DNA of 64,000 bases from contig NZ_FUZZ01000005.1 of the NCBI RefSeq assembly GCF_900168065.1, positions 714,737 through 778,736 on the forward strand, given 5' to 3'. Shown here piece after piece: positions 6,680 through 15,846 of this stretch. The position numbers were made by a program, and so were the translations under genes. Every line of letters starts with the position of its first letter. Position 1 is the stretch's first letter. Below the pieces are notes generated by a model. It was not told the origin of the DNA. It saw only the letters and a program-made list of their open reading frames with translations, and searched no databases. The stretch comes from Chitinophaga ginsengisegetis (GTDB lineage: Bacteria > Bacteroidota > Bacteroidia > Chitinophagales > Chitinophagaceae).

Positions 6680-8218
6680 TTACCGCCGGAACCAATTAAT
6701 ATCTACATGGCCACCTGCAGAGGCGCCGGTATTGAAATTAAATAATGTAAACCGGTTGGCTGTCCAGTCCAGCCCCAGACCCATTTTCAACTCGTTTCCA
6801 ATAGGAAGAAAATCTTTGCCGTTTGTACTATAGGAAAAAGTTGCAGTAAAGTCCTTCTCCCTTACACTGGTTTTAAACCAGATTTTATTACGCTTTAAAT
6901 TAACAACTGCTACAACGCTGTCATTTTTAGCCATTATAATTTCCTTTCTGCCACCGGTTTGCCGGACTGCCACATACGCATACGGAACCTGGAATATGCC
7001 CAAACCTGCTATATCATTATCTTTCATTCCACTGATATCTATTTCTGCAGTGCCTTCTGAAAACGGACCTTCTACCCGCTGACTCAAAGTATTGATGGCA
7101 TGAAATAGTGTGGAAGCATTACCTGCCTTTAAACGGAGATACCCCGGCCGTTCACGCAACGACCATTTGCTGTTATCGGGATTATGGTTCCATTGCCATT
7201 GCAATGCGAGTTCCGGGGAGTTGAATTCATCAGAGCTGGCAGGAACGGTTATTGGGGAGGTTACTCCAGTCACAGGTTTAGGGAACGTATCCACGCCTAT
7301 CCCGTTTTTACCCAGTATGGGCCAGCCATCAATCCAGGTAACAGGTTCGAGATTAGGCACACGGCCTATAGGGCCGCGGTCCTGCATAATAATAAACCAC
7401 CACGAGCCATCTTTCAACTGTACCATACCGCCCTGATGCAAGCCATTGCCGGGATAGGTATGATCATCCTGCATCACTACTTTCGATTCATAAGGACCAT
7501 AGATACTATCTGAACGCAAACAAACCTCGCGGCCCCGTGTGCCGCCGGTAGAGCCGAGTATATAGTATTTATTACTGATTTTGTAAAGATGTGATCCTTC
7601 AAGATAAGGAAAGCCGGGATTGTCGTAAATCTTCTTCCGGGGAACTTTTACAGACTTCGCATCGCTGTTTAATTCGGTGATATAAAGCGTTTGCTGTCCA
7701 TGCGCAACATATACTTTGCCGTTATCATCAAAAAAGAGTCCCGGATCATATAGGTACTCATTGAATATTGTTCTTGTCCACGGGCCATTTATATTTTTGG
7801 CGGTACAAATGGAAAAATGTCCTTCTTTTGATTCCATCCGGGGTGTGCAGAATCCCACATAAAAGGTGCTGTCGTGATAGCGGATGGTGGCGGCCCAGGA
7901 ACCGCTCAGATACATATCTCCCCCTTTCATATCATAACGGGGATCTTCCTCATACCTTGAAACTGCATAACCTGCCATCTCCCAATTTACCAGGTCGCGG
8001 GAAACAGCAATAGGACAGCCCGGTACATAATGCATGCTGGTGGAAATAAAATAGAATTTATCGTCTACCCGGATAATGTCCGGATCTGGCCAGTCGCCCC
8101 ACATGAGGGGATTTTTAAAATATCCGTTGCCCAAATCGGGTGTCCAGCTTTTGGTAGTTTGTGAGAAAATAGTGGTGACGCTCAACAGGAGCGTAAATAA
8201 TGCTAACGTTCTTTTCAT
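6680..8218 (-). CDS. Secreted glycoside hydrolase family 43
   Basis: A 512-residue protein with a signal peptide (MKRTLALFTLLLSVTTIFSQ) and a GH43 five-bladed propeller, acting on alpha-L-arabinofuranosyl or beta-D-xylosyl linkages of plant hemicellulose. The three GH43 acidic residues are visible: base D45 in WPDPDII, pKa modulator D158 in YDPGLFFDD, and acid E207 in YLEGSH. The C-terminal third (from about residue 330, DEFNSPELALQWQWNHNPD) is the beta-sandwich that completes the active site in larger GH43 members. It is monocistronic between two terminators and not linked to a SusC/D pair. The exact substrate cannot be fixed from sequence. Confidence 0.9.
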   Translation of the reverse strand: MKRTLALFTLLLSVTTIFSQTTKSWTPDLGNGYFKNPLMWGDWPDPDIIRVDDKFYFISTSMHYVPGCPIAVSRDLVNWEMAGYAVSRYEEDPRYDMKGGDMYLSGSWAATIRYHDSTFYVGFCTPRMESKEGHFSICTAKNINGPWTRTIFNEYLYDPGLFFDDNGKVYVAHGQQTLYITELNSDAKSVKVPRKKIYDNPGFPYLEGSHLYKISNKYYILGSTGGTRGREVCLRSDSIYGPYESKVVMQDDHTYPGNGLHQGGMVQLKDGSWWFIIMQDRGPIGRVPNLEPVTWIDGWPILGKNGIGVDTFPKPVTGVTSPITVPASSDEFNSPELALQWQWNHNPDNSKWSLRERPGYLRLKAGNASTLFHAINTLSQRVEGPFSEGTAEIDISGMKDNDIAGLGIFQVPYAYVAVRQTGGRKEIIMAKNDSVVAVVNLKRNKIWFKTSVREKDFTATFSYSTNGKDFLPIGNELKMGLGLDWTANRFTLFNFNTGASAGGHVDINWFRR

Positions 8219-8371
8219 TGATCACTGTATTTCGTTTTTTCAAATAATATGTCGTCTTTCTGCTGACAGCTGTAGGCGGATACCGGCAAGATAATAGATT
8301 TCACAACAATATTACAGGATGCGATTCAGACAATCCGGGGCTATCATCATTTTGGCTGAAAATAAAGAAGA

Positions 8372-8389
8372 CCCGGATATTAATCCGGG
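8372..8389 (-). terminator. Terminator of the T9SS surface-protein gene
   Basis: CCCGGAT, a four-base loop, and ATCCGGG lie just downstream of the stop at 8429. On the minus strand the stem is followed by a T-rich run (TCTTCTTTATTTT). Confidence 0.75.
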
Positions 8390-8428
8390 CCCTCTTGTTC
8401 TCAACAGATCAAACAACAACAAGCAAAA

Positions 8429-11400
8429 TTATTTTACAGGTACAATTTTTCCGCTGGCGGAAGATTGCCCTACTATTAATTTATAGATGAGTAATATTCT
8501 GGAATTATCTGCTACATGATATTCTATCTGCTGTGTGCTACCCTTACTAACTACTCCTCTGTAGATAACATCTACCTGGTGTCCCTGTATATCATAAAGG
8601 ATCAGTTGCGCTTTACCTGTTTCAGGTGCTACATAGCGGAACGTGATCACCTCTGAATACGGATTCGGGAATACGGTAACTGTTAACTTCTGCGGAGCCG
8701 GTTCCTTGCTAAGGATTGCCTGGTCAGCATTGCTGTATGATATATTGGTAACATTGCTGACAGGTGCCACAGATTTACCCCATCCTATCAATACAGCGCA
8801 TTTATCAAATCCATTGTTGATGGCATTTATTGCCGCATTTACATCGGAAATACTCACTCCGCTGACAGTTTGACCTCCCAGGTATTTGTTGGCAAGCGTA
8901 AATAATCCCTGAACAGTAGACTGCCCGGTAGACGACAGGTAGTTTACTACGCTGGAAGGCAACCTGAATGTATCAATTTTGGATACAGGGGTGCTGCTGC
9001 CACAGGTGGTGAGTTGGGCGGTGAACAGGGTGTCGCCGTCAATAGTGAGTCCTGGCAATGTAGGTGTAACGCCCATATTGAAGAACAGGGCCATTGTTTG
9101 TGCCAGGAGAACATTGTTGATTTTACCCAATGTTGTCTTTGCGGTGGATATCGGAACATTTGGCCAGGTAGCTGTTTTGCTGTAGGTAGCATATCCTTTC
9201 AATGCAACAGGGGTACCGCCGCCGGGCAGCATATTGAATATGCTGCTGTTGGTAATATCGCCCAGGAAAAGCGTGAAGAACTTACCGGTCGATTTCAGTC
9301 CGAAGATGGCAGAGTCGCCTGGCTGTGCATCTGTTACATTTGCCATCATTTGTTGCGCGGTAAATGATCTTCCTCCCGGAGTGCATCCCAGGCCGCCTTT
9401 ATTGCCATAGAATCCCTGGGTATAAGTGCAATAGCTCACGCAGCAGCTTACGGTAACACCCTGCTCTACATAGGTGGAGTTACCACAGGTGTCGGTGGCA
9501 GTCCAGCGTCTGATATATTTGAACGGACAACTGGTTCCTTCTCTTCTGTCGCTGGTAGTTACACTGAATGTATTGCCACAGTTGTCAGTAAATGTTGGCG
9601 TGTCAAAAGTGATGGCAGCGCCGCAATTTACCAGTTTATCATTCCCTTTGGATATCACCACAGGAGCAATGTTGTCATTTACTACAATGGTTTGTTTAAG
9701 GGTATCTGATGTATTACCACAGGCGTCTGCTGCCCACCATTTACGTACCAGTGTAAATTTGTTTACACAGGTGCTGTCTGTTATTACAGCAGAGGAGTAT
9801 ACCGTTGCATGGCTGCAGTTATCACTGGCTGTTATTGATTGCGGACCAGGTATATCTTTGGCGCAACTTAACTGAAGGTCGGTAACGGTGCCGGAAAGAA
9901 CCGGTGCTGTGTTGTCTTTAATATGGATGGTTTGTTTAACGGAATCGCTGTTGCCGCAAACATCTGCAAATATCCAGGTGCGGATAATCGTAGAGTCGCA
10001 GGCGGTACCACTGCCGGTTTCACTATATACCGGTGTAAGCGCAATGTCGCAGTTATCTGTAGCAGTCGGTGAAGGCAATGCAGGGATGTCTTTTAAGCAT
10101 TCCAGGTTTACCTCTTTATAAAAATCTGCACTGATTACCGGTTTAACGTTATCATTTACAGTAATGGTTTGCTTAATGGTGTCGGAGGTATTACCACAGG
10201 CATCTGCAGCCCACCATTTGCGTACTACTGTAAATTTGTTTACACACGTGCTGTCGGTTGTTTCCTGGCTCATCTGTACTTTCACGTCGGCGAGGCAATT
10301 ATCGGAAGCCGTGATTGCGGGTGCCGCCGGAAGGTCTTTTGAGCAGGTGATGGAGGCATCGGGGGCGGTGCCGGAAAGAACCGGTGCAATCGTATCTTTT
10401 ACATACAAGATCCGCTCACAGGTATTTGTTACCTTACCATCAGGCGTAGTGGTAATGAGTTGCAGCTTATAGGAGCCACAGGTGCTTCCTGCCAGTACGG
10501 TTACGGTATCTTTATTGACGGCGCCTGTGATGCTGCCATCGCCGGTAATACTCCAGCTATAGGAGCCCACCTCGGAGGGCAACGGACCTTTGTAAACATT
10601 GATTGAACCCGGACAAACGGGATCAGGGCCGTCAATTACACAGGGCGATACAGGGTGTTGGATCACCGTAATCACTACCGTATCTTTTCCGAGGCAGCCG
10701 TTGTTGTCAGTAGCTGTTACAACAAACTGGAATGTTCCCGTGCCTGTTGGGATGAATTCAGGATTATAAATATTTGGATCTGAAAGTCCTGTAACAGGGC
10801 TCCAGCTGAATGTATAAGGTGCAGTACCTCCACTGGCGGATGCGCTGAGGTAAGCAGTATCAAGATGGGTGATAGACTGGTCGGCTCCTGCGTTGGCCAT
10901 TACTTTTGTGATGGTGATCGTCTGCCCCGGGTTAATATGAGAACCAAGGTAGCAGGTATCCGAAAGTCCGTCGCGGGTAACAATCAGTTGAAGGTTGAAC
11001 GTGCCTGCTGTAAATGCAGCACCAACCGGCACTACCTGTATATTGGCAAGGGTATTATTTACAATCTTTGCATTGGCCGTATTACTACCAATGATACTCC
11101 ACAGATAGGTAAGCCCTGTAGCATCATCTACGGTTGAGGTGTAGCTTAATGAAGACGTTTCTATACAACCTGTAGCAGGGCCGCTAACCGTGCATTTGGG
11201 AGGAATAAAAACAGCATCTGTTTTCAGGGATCTGTCCTGGTTACCAATGCTGACTACATTACCATCGATGATCCAGTTTTTTAGCCGCATATGATAGGGA
11301 GATCCGTTGATAGAAGAAGCCGAGTTGGTTTCTCCGGTAACGGGATCTTTTCCCCAATCGATAATACTGGCTATATGTCCGCCCCAGGCGAGTACCACTG

Positions 11401-12061
11401 TTTCTTTTAACGCCTTAAAGGTGATGTTGATTACTGTTTCTGACTGGGAGGCAGTAAGACTACCCTCGGACGCATACACCACACTGGTCAGGTCTGCGTT
11501 GTAGCTGGTCATTACCCGCTCAGCGGCAGGTAACGCATTGAAGCTGGTGGCGGGCTGCCCGGAAACAGGCGATCCGGCGCTGGACGGAGCCGGAATGGGT
11601 TCAACATCTGTAGATGTAAAATAGCTTACCGGGAAACCGGTAATGTTTAATATTGGATTCACCGTTTCCGTTGTATGGAGGAATACGCCATGTGGTTCCA
11701 GCCGCTGAAATTGCGTAATATAATCCAGTGCATGTTTACCTCCGTTCATGATATCTAATCCAACCACGAGGGTATATGTCTTATTCACAACAAGGTTCGT
11801 TAGTATGGCCCTGTATGGAACAGAATATCCCTCCAGAAAATGTGCCTGGTTGCTGTTCAGGTTACCATTAATCCAGTCAACCGGAGAAGTGGGCGCCGTG
11901 GCTTTACCATTGGCACCCTGGTCTAAGTTGGCTGATTGCGCCATGCCGCGAAATCCCGCCATGATAAGGAGAATGAGGGTAAGAAGAAGCGTGGGTGATT
12001 TGAAATAAAAGGATCGTGTACATTGGAAGTTTGAGGGTAAATCTACTACTTTCATAAACAC
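8429..12061 (-). CDS. Large secreted HYR-repeat surface protein with T9SS type A tail
   Basis: A 1210-residue secreted protein. After a late signal peptide (LLLTLILLIMAGFRGMAQ, about residues 25-42), residues 45-290 form an unrecognised N-terminal region. PKD/Ig-like domains follow (residues 290-560; SWSPVTGLSDPN), then four HYR-like domains (about 555-875) built on TAPVLSG, TASDNC and WWAADACGNTSDT. The C-terminus (LTVTVFPNPYSEVITFRY to GKIVPVK) is a type A sorting domain, so the type IX system should export and anchor it. HYR units alternate with a repeat of about 160 residues, visible also in DNA. The start is GTG at 12061 or ATG at 12055. No catalytic domain seen; an adhesin or matrix protein is likely. 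Confidence 0.85.
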   Translation of the reverse strand: MFMKVVDLPSNFQCTRSFYFKSPTLLLTLILLIMAGFRGMAQSANLDQGANGKATAPTSPVDWINGNLNSNQAHFLEGYSVPYRAILTNLVVNKTYTLVVGLDIMNGGKHALDYITQFQRLEPHGVFLHTTETVNPILNITGFPVSYFTSTDVEPIPAPSSAGSPVSGQPATSFNALPAAERVMTSYNADLTSVVYASEGSLTASQSETVINITFKALKETVVLAWGGHIASIIDWGKDPVTGETNSASSINGSPYHMRLKNWIIDGNVVSIGNQDRSLKTDAVFIPPKCTVSGPATGCIETSSLSYTSTVDDATGLTYLWSIIGSNTANAKIVNNTLANIQVVPVGAAFTAGTFNLQLIVTRDGLSDTCYLGSHINPGQTITITKVMANAGADQSITHLDTAYLSASASGGTAPYTFSWSPVTGLSDPNIYNPEFIPTGTGTFQFVVTATDNNGCLGKDTVVITVIQHPVSPCVIDGPDPVCPGSINVYKGPLPSEVGSYSWSITGDGSITGAVNKDTVTVLAGSTCGSYKLQLITTTPDGKVTNTCERILYVKDTIAPVLSGTAPDASITCSKDLPAAPAITASDNCLADVKVQMSQETTDSTCVNKFTVVRKWWAADACGNTSDTIKQTITVNDNVKPVISADFYKEVNLECLKDIPALPSPTATDNCDIALTPVYSETGSGTACDSTIIRTWIFADVCGNSDSVKQTIHIKDNTAPVLSGTVTDLQLSCAKDIPGPQSITASDNCSHATVYSSAVITDSTCVNKFTLVRKWWAADACGNTSDTLKQTIVVNDNIAPVVISKGNDKLVNCGAAITFDTPTFTDNCGNTFSVTTSDRREGTSCPFKYIRRWTATDTCGNSTYVEQGVTVSCCVSYCTYTQGFYGNKGGLGCTPGGRSFTAQQMMANVTDAQPGDSAIFGLKSTGKFFTLFLGDITNSSIFNMLPGGGTPVALKGYATYSKTATWPNVPISTAKTTLGKINNVLLAQTMALFFNMGVTPTLPGLTIDGDTLFTAQLTTCGSSTPVSKIDTFRLPSSVVNYLSSTGQSTVQGLFTLANKYLGGQTVSGVSISDVNAAINAINNGFDKCAVLIGWGKSVAPVSNVTNISYSNADQAILSKEPAPQKLTVTVFPNPYSEVITFRYVAPETGKAQLILYDIQGHQVDVIYRGVVSKGSTQQIEYHVADNSRILLIYKLIVGQSSASGKIVPVK

Positions 12062-12686
12062 AAATTTTAGCGTTGGACAAAAAGAAGTTGATTGCGTGTA
12101 GTGAGGTACACGTAGTTACAGGGGGTAGGTTAAACAGCGGGAACAGGTATGCTATTGCTGCACACGCATATTATCTGCCTGATACATTGATTGTTGGGAG
12201 ATCCAGGAATATAGTTAAAAGAGGAAGATCAGGGATACCGCTAAAATAAAACTGAAAGAAGAAAATTTGAAGACTTGTCTGAATTATTCTCTGAACAAAA
12301 CACTATTTGCAAAGCCAGTTGGTTGATATATTTAATTGCTGATACAAAGGTTAATTATTTTTAAAGAATAAAAAAATATTTTACGTACTTCCTATGTCTT
12401 TTTAGGTATAAGGGGCAACACCATAGTGGTATCAATTTCTGTAACCCCACCTTTTTTAACCCCTGGTATAATTATAAGATCCTGAAAGATAAATGATTAT
12501 TCTTGTTTGTTACACTGGCGGGGTACTGTCTGCGTGAATATCGTCCCTGCAAAAATAGCATTTGTAATGGTCAAATTAAGCGTTGTACACGGGGCAGGAT
12601 TGTAAGATCTTTAGGTAGACCAGAGATGTCATCAACCGAACAATGAATTACTATTCCACAAATTTGCCACCTGTACAATTTTTTTT
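12062..12686. other. Divergent regulatory region between surface-protein gene and SusC
   Basis: This 625-bp gene-free stretch separates two divergent genes and must hold both promoters. Its recognisable content is the 37-bp element at 12549-12585 and a short palindrome around ACCATAGTGGT near 12420. I found no convincing TAnnTTTG element for either gene and no RNA gene. Confidence 0.6.
12549..12585 (+). promoter_or_regulatory. Shared 37-bp element, copy A (candidate AraC site)
   Basis: Begins GCAAAAATAG and ends TAATGGTCAAATTAAG plus a variable base and GTTG. It matches 32 of 37 positions with 25091-25127, in the same orientation toward its downstream gene and 101 bases before the SusC start. 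Two similar half-sites, CAAAAATAG and CAAATTAAG, sit 22 bp apart, the two-helical-turn spacing typical of AraC-family binding. Confidence 0.7.
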
Positions 12687-15600
12687 ATGAACCAAACTAA
12701 GTCGTTATTATGGGCGATTGCGTTATTGTGCATATTGCTGCAATCTACGCGTATTTATTCCCAAAGCAAGATTAGCGTTAAAGGTATTGTCACCGATTCT
12801 ACGGGAGCGCCATTGCCTGGCGCAACTGTCAGCCAGGAAGGGAATCTGAAAAACGGAACGGTATCCGGTCCGGAGGGCCGCTTTGAATTAAACATGCCTC
12901 CCGGCAGCCGTCTGAGAATTACGATGACCGGCTTTCGTACCGCGTTTGCTGTTTCCGGTACTTCACAGTTGAACATTACCTTACACCCCGTTGCCACAGA
13001 ACTGACAGATGTAGTGGTAGTAGGGTATGGTACACAGAAACGTACCAAAATGACTTCTGCTGTTTCCTCTATTAATGCAAAGGACATACAGCTTATTCCT
13101 GCTACCAATTTATCAAATGTACTGGCAGGACGCATGTCGGGCACTTTTATCAGTTCACCTACGGGTACACCCGGTATTGGCTCTAAGGTTAAAGTACGGT
13201 CTACTTCTTCCTTCAGTAACAGTGCTGTGGAACCGCTGTATGTAATTGATGGTATCGTACGGGATAAAACCAGTTTCGATGCACTGGATCCCAATGAAGT
13301 GGCGGATATCACCATTTTAAAAGATGCTTCCTCCGCAGCTATTTATGGTTCCCGCTCTTCTAACGGTGCCATCCTGGTAACAACAAAAACAGGTAAGAGT
13401 GGTACGGCAGTTATCAATTTTAACGCCACCTACAATACGCAACGTGTAGGTAAACTGCCGGAATATATGCCTGTTAAAGATGGATTGAATTTAAGCAAAG
13501 CAGTGAACGGAGGATTAAGCGATGAAGAAATTAACTGGGTGCTTAAAAATAATCCTGGCGGCGACAATTATTACAAAGCCGCTTACACCAATCCTTCCAG
13601 CCAACGTTACGCATTAAGCGTTTCAGGAGGTAATGAAAAGATAAGAGCTTATATAGGAGGTTCTTATATTAAAGAAGATGGATTCCTGCCACAGGTATCT
13701 TATAAGAAATATAACCTGCGTGGAAATGTGCAGGCCAACCTGGTGAAAAATCTTACACTCGGCTTAAACCTCGGAACAAGTTATGGTACCCGCAGCCGTT
13801 TCAACTTTACCTATGATTATGGTTCCGATGACCTGAATAATCTTTGGGGTAAGTTACTGTACTGGGATGTATTTGCCAGCCCGTATATAGATGGCAAACC
13901 GAACAACCCCGGCTGGTTGGGAAATCCAATAGAGATGATGAAAAACGGCGGATACTGGCGTAACAACAACCAACAGATAGATGCGTTGGTTACTGCCGAG
14001 TACAAAATACCTGCGGTGGAAGGATTGAGTATAAAAGGTACTTACAGCAAAAACTTCGACAATAGCTATATAAAAACCTTTGCCAAAAAACAACAGCTGT
14101 ATAATTTTAAGAAAACAGGCCCCAATGGTTTGATCTATACTGATACGTTGGTAGGTAGTGTTTTAAGCGGGGATCCCGGCACCCAGTATTTAGGTAATGA
14201 ATACAACAAATCCAATACTTACCAGTTAAACGCACAGATCAACTACGACCGTACATTTGGAAAACATACGGTTGGCGCCCTGGCTGTTTATGAGCAGTAT
14301 GAGGGATACACGAATTTTTTCAGCATGTACCGGTATAATTTCCCGCTCGTTGCCACCGACCAGTTTTTATATACCAGCGCCAATAACGCTGACTGGTCAA
14401 CAAATGGTAACGAAGGCCAGATCGGAAGGTTGTCTTATATCGGAAGGATCAACTATGACTATGATGCCAAATATCTATTTAGTGCATCTGTCAGGAGAGA
14501 CGGTTCTACCAACTTCGCACCGGATAAGCGTTGGGGTTGGTTCCCGTCAGTGTCCGGAGGTTGGGTGATTTCAAGGGAAGGTTTTTTCCAGTCGTCGGCA
14601 ATTGGTCATGCTGTTGATTTCTTAAAGTTAAGAGCATCCTATGCTACCACCGGTAATGATATCCTGGATAAAGACGATCCTAACAGCAGATGGAGATGGA
14701 TGGAGCAGTATATTATCCAGGGAGGTACTTATTTTCTTGGCGCTTCCGGCACCCCGGCATCACGCCTTGCATATGGCGGATTGCCAAACAGCAATTTAAC
14801 CTGGGAGAAGTCAAATTCCGCTGGTGTTGGTGTGGATGCAACGGTCTTTAAAAATGTACGTCTCAGCTTCGACTACTGGAAACGTCAGTCCTATGATATA
14901 TTAGGTAGCCGCATCCTGGCTATTCCCAACGAGTTTGGAGCATCCTTACCACCTGAAAACTACGGGAAAGTTAGTTCCAATGGTATTGAAATAGAGCTTG
15001 GCTATAACAATACTATCGGCAAAAACTTCAGCTACAATGTAAAAGGTGTATTCACCTATGCTACCAATAAAGCTATCAGGAAAGATGTTGCCGCCAATAC
15101 CCAGGACTATGCAAACCCAATCGGGAAAACGCTGGCATATGGATATGGCTACCAGGCGCTGGGCGTAATACGCACACAGGAAGATTTAAATAAGTTGCCG
15201 GCCGGTTATACTATCAATGGAGTAGCACCTGCGCTGGGAGATATGCTGCTGGCGGATTTGAGTGGCCCTGACGGTAAGCCCGATAATAAAGTAGACAGTT
15301 ACGACCAAACCGTGCTGGGCAAATATTTTGGAGCAGATAATGCCCCTATGGCATACGGATTAAACATCTCCTTATCGTATAAAGGATTTACGGTAGATGC
15401 ATTATTTTCAGGGCTCACGGGATATAAAATAAGCTACAACGATGCCTGGGGCCGGAATTTTGGCGGCGGCGGAAAAGTTCCCCAATACCATGCTGATTCC
15501 TGGAGTACAGAAAACCCTAATGGTTCTACTCCCAAAATATACCCGTGGGGAGATCCGCACTCAGCAGGCTATACATGGACTTCTACCTTCAACGTATACA

Positions 15601-15815
15601 ACGGCGGTTTTTTACGGATGAAATACCTGAACATCAATTATAAACTGCCTGATATCGTATTAAATAAACTGGCGATTAAAGATACCAGGATTTTCCTGGC
15701 AGGATCAAACCTGTTTAATATCACCAAATTTAAGTTGTATGATCCTGAAGTGTCTCAATTCATGAGTTATCCAACCATGAGAACTTTTACCGCAGGAATT
15801 GACATAAGGTTGTAG
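12687..15815 (+). CDS. SusC/RagA-family TonB-dependent outer membrane transporter
   Basis: A 1042-residue outer membrane protein. Signal peptide residues 1-25; a carboxypeptidase-regulatory-like domain follows (VKGIVTDSTGAPLPGATV, about 29-105); then a TonB-box-like VVVVGYGTQKR, the plug with YVIDGI and ILKDASSAAIYGSRSSNG, and a 22-strand barrel ending in the aromatic FTAGIDIRL. SusC proteins import oligosaccharides with a SusD lid, here the next gene 31 bases downstream. There is no N-terminal STN signalling domain, which fits control by the linked AraC regulator rather than a sigma/FecR pair. It heads the catabolic locus extending to 27523. Confidence 0.96.
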   Translation: MNQTKSLLWAIALLCILLQSTRIYSQSKISVKGIVTDSTGAPLPGATVSQEGNLKNGTVSGPEGRFELNMPPGSRLRITMTGFRTAFAVSGTSQLNITLHPVATELTDVVVVGYGTQKRTKMTSAVSSINAKDIQLIPATNLSNVLAGRMSGTFISSPTGTPGIGSKVKVRSTSSFSNSAVEPLYVIDGIVRDKTSFDALDPNEVADITILKDASSAAIYGSRSSNGAILVTTKTGKSGTAVINFNATYNTQRVGKLPEYMPVKDGLNLSKAVNGGLSDEEINWVLKNNPGGDNYYKAAYTNPSSQRYALSVSGGNEKIRAYIGGSYIKEDGFLPQVSYKKYNLRGNVQANLVKNLTLGLNLGTSYGTRSRFNFTYDYGSDDLNNLWGKLLYWDVFASPYIDGKPNNPGWLGNPIEMMKNGGYWRNNNQQIDALVTAEYKIPAVEGLSIKGTYSKNFDNSYIKTFAKKQQLYNFKKTGPNGLIYTDTLVGSVLSGDPGTQYLGNEYNKSNTYQLNAQINYDRTFGKHTVGALAVYEQYEGYTNFFSMYRYNFPLVATDQFLYTSANNADWSTNGNEGQIGRLSYIGRINYDYDAKYLFSASVRRDGSTNFAPDKRWGWFPSVSGGWVISREGFFQSSAIGHAVDFLKLRASYATTGNDILDKDDPNSRWRWMEQYIIQGGTYFLGASGTPASRLAYGGLPNSNLTWEKSNSAGVGVDATVFKNVRLSFDYWKRQSYDILGSRILAIPNEFGASLPPENYGKVSSNGIEIELGYNNTIGKNFSYNVKGVFTYATNKAIRKDVAANTQDYANPIGKTLAYGYGYQALGVIRTQEDLNKLPAGYTINGVAPALGDMLLADLSGPDGKPDNKVDSYDQTVLGKYFGADNAPMAYGLNISLSYKGFTVDALFSGLTGYKISYNDAWGRNFGGGGKVPQYHADSWSTENPNGSTPKIYPWGDPHSAGYTWTSTFNVYNGGFLRMKYLNINYKLPDIVLNKLAIKDTRIFLAGSNLFNITKFKLYDPEVSQFMSYPTMRTFTAGIDIRL

Positions 15816-15846
15816 AAAAGCGTGTTTAAATTAAAAAAACAAGAAA

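Noticed and set aside
6680..8218. GH43 gene as part of a polysaccharide utilisation locus
   Set aside because: Terminators flank it on both sides and no SusC/SusD or regulator is adjacent; the nearest SusC is divergent and 4.5 kb away.
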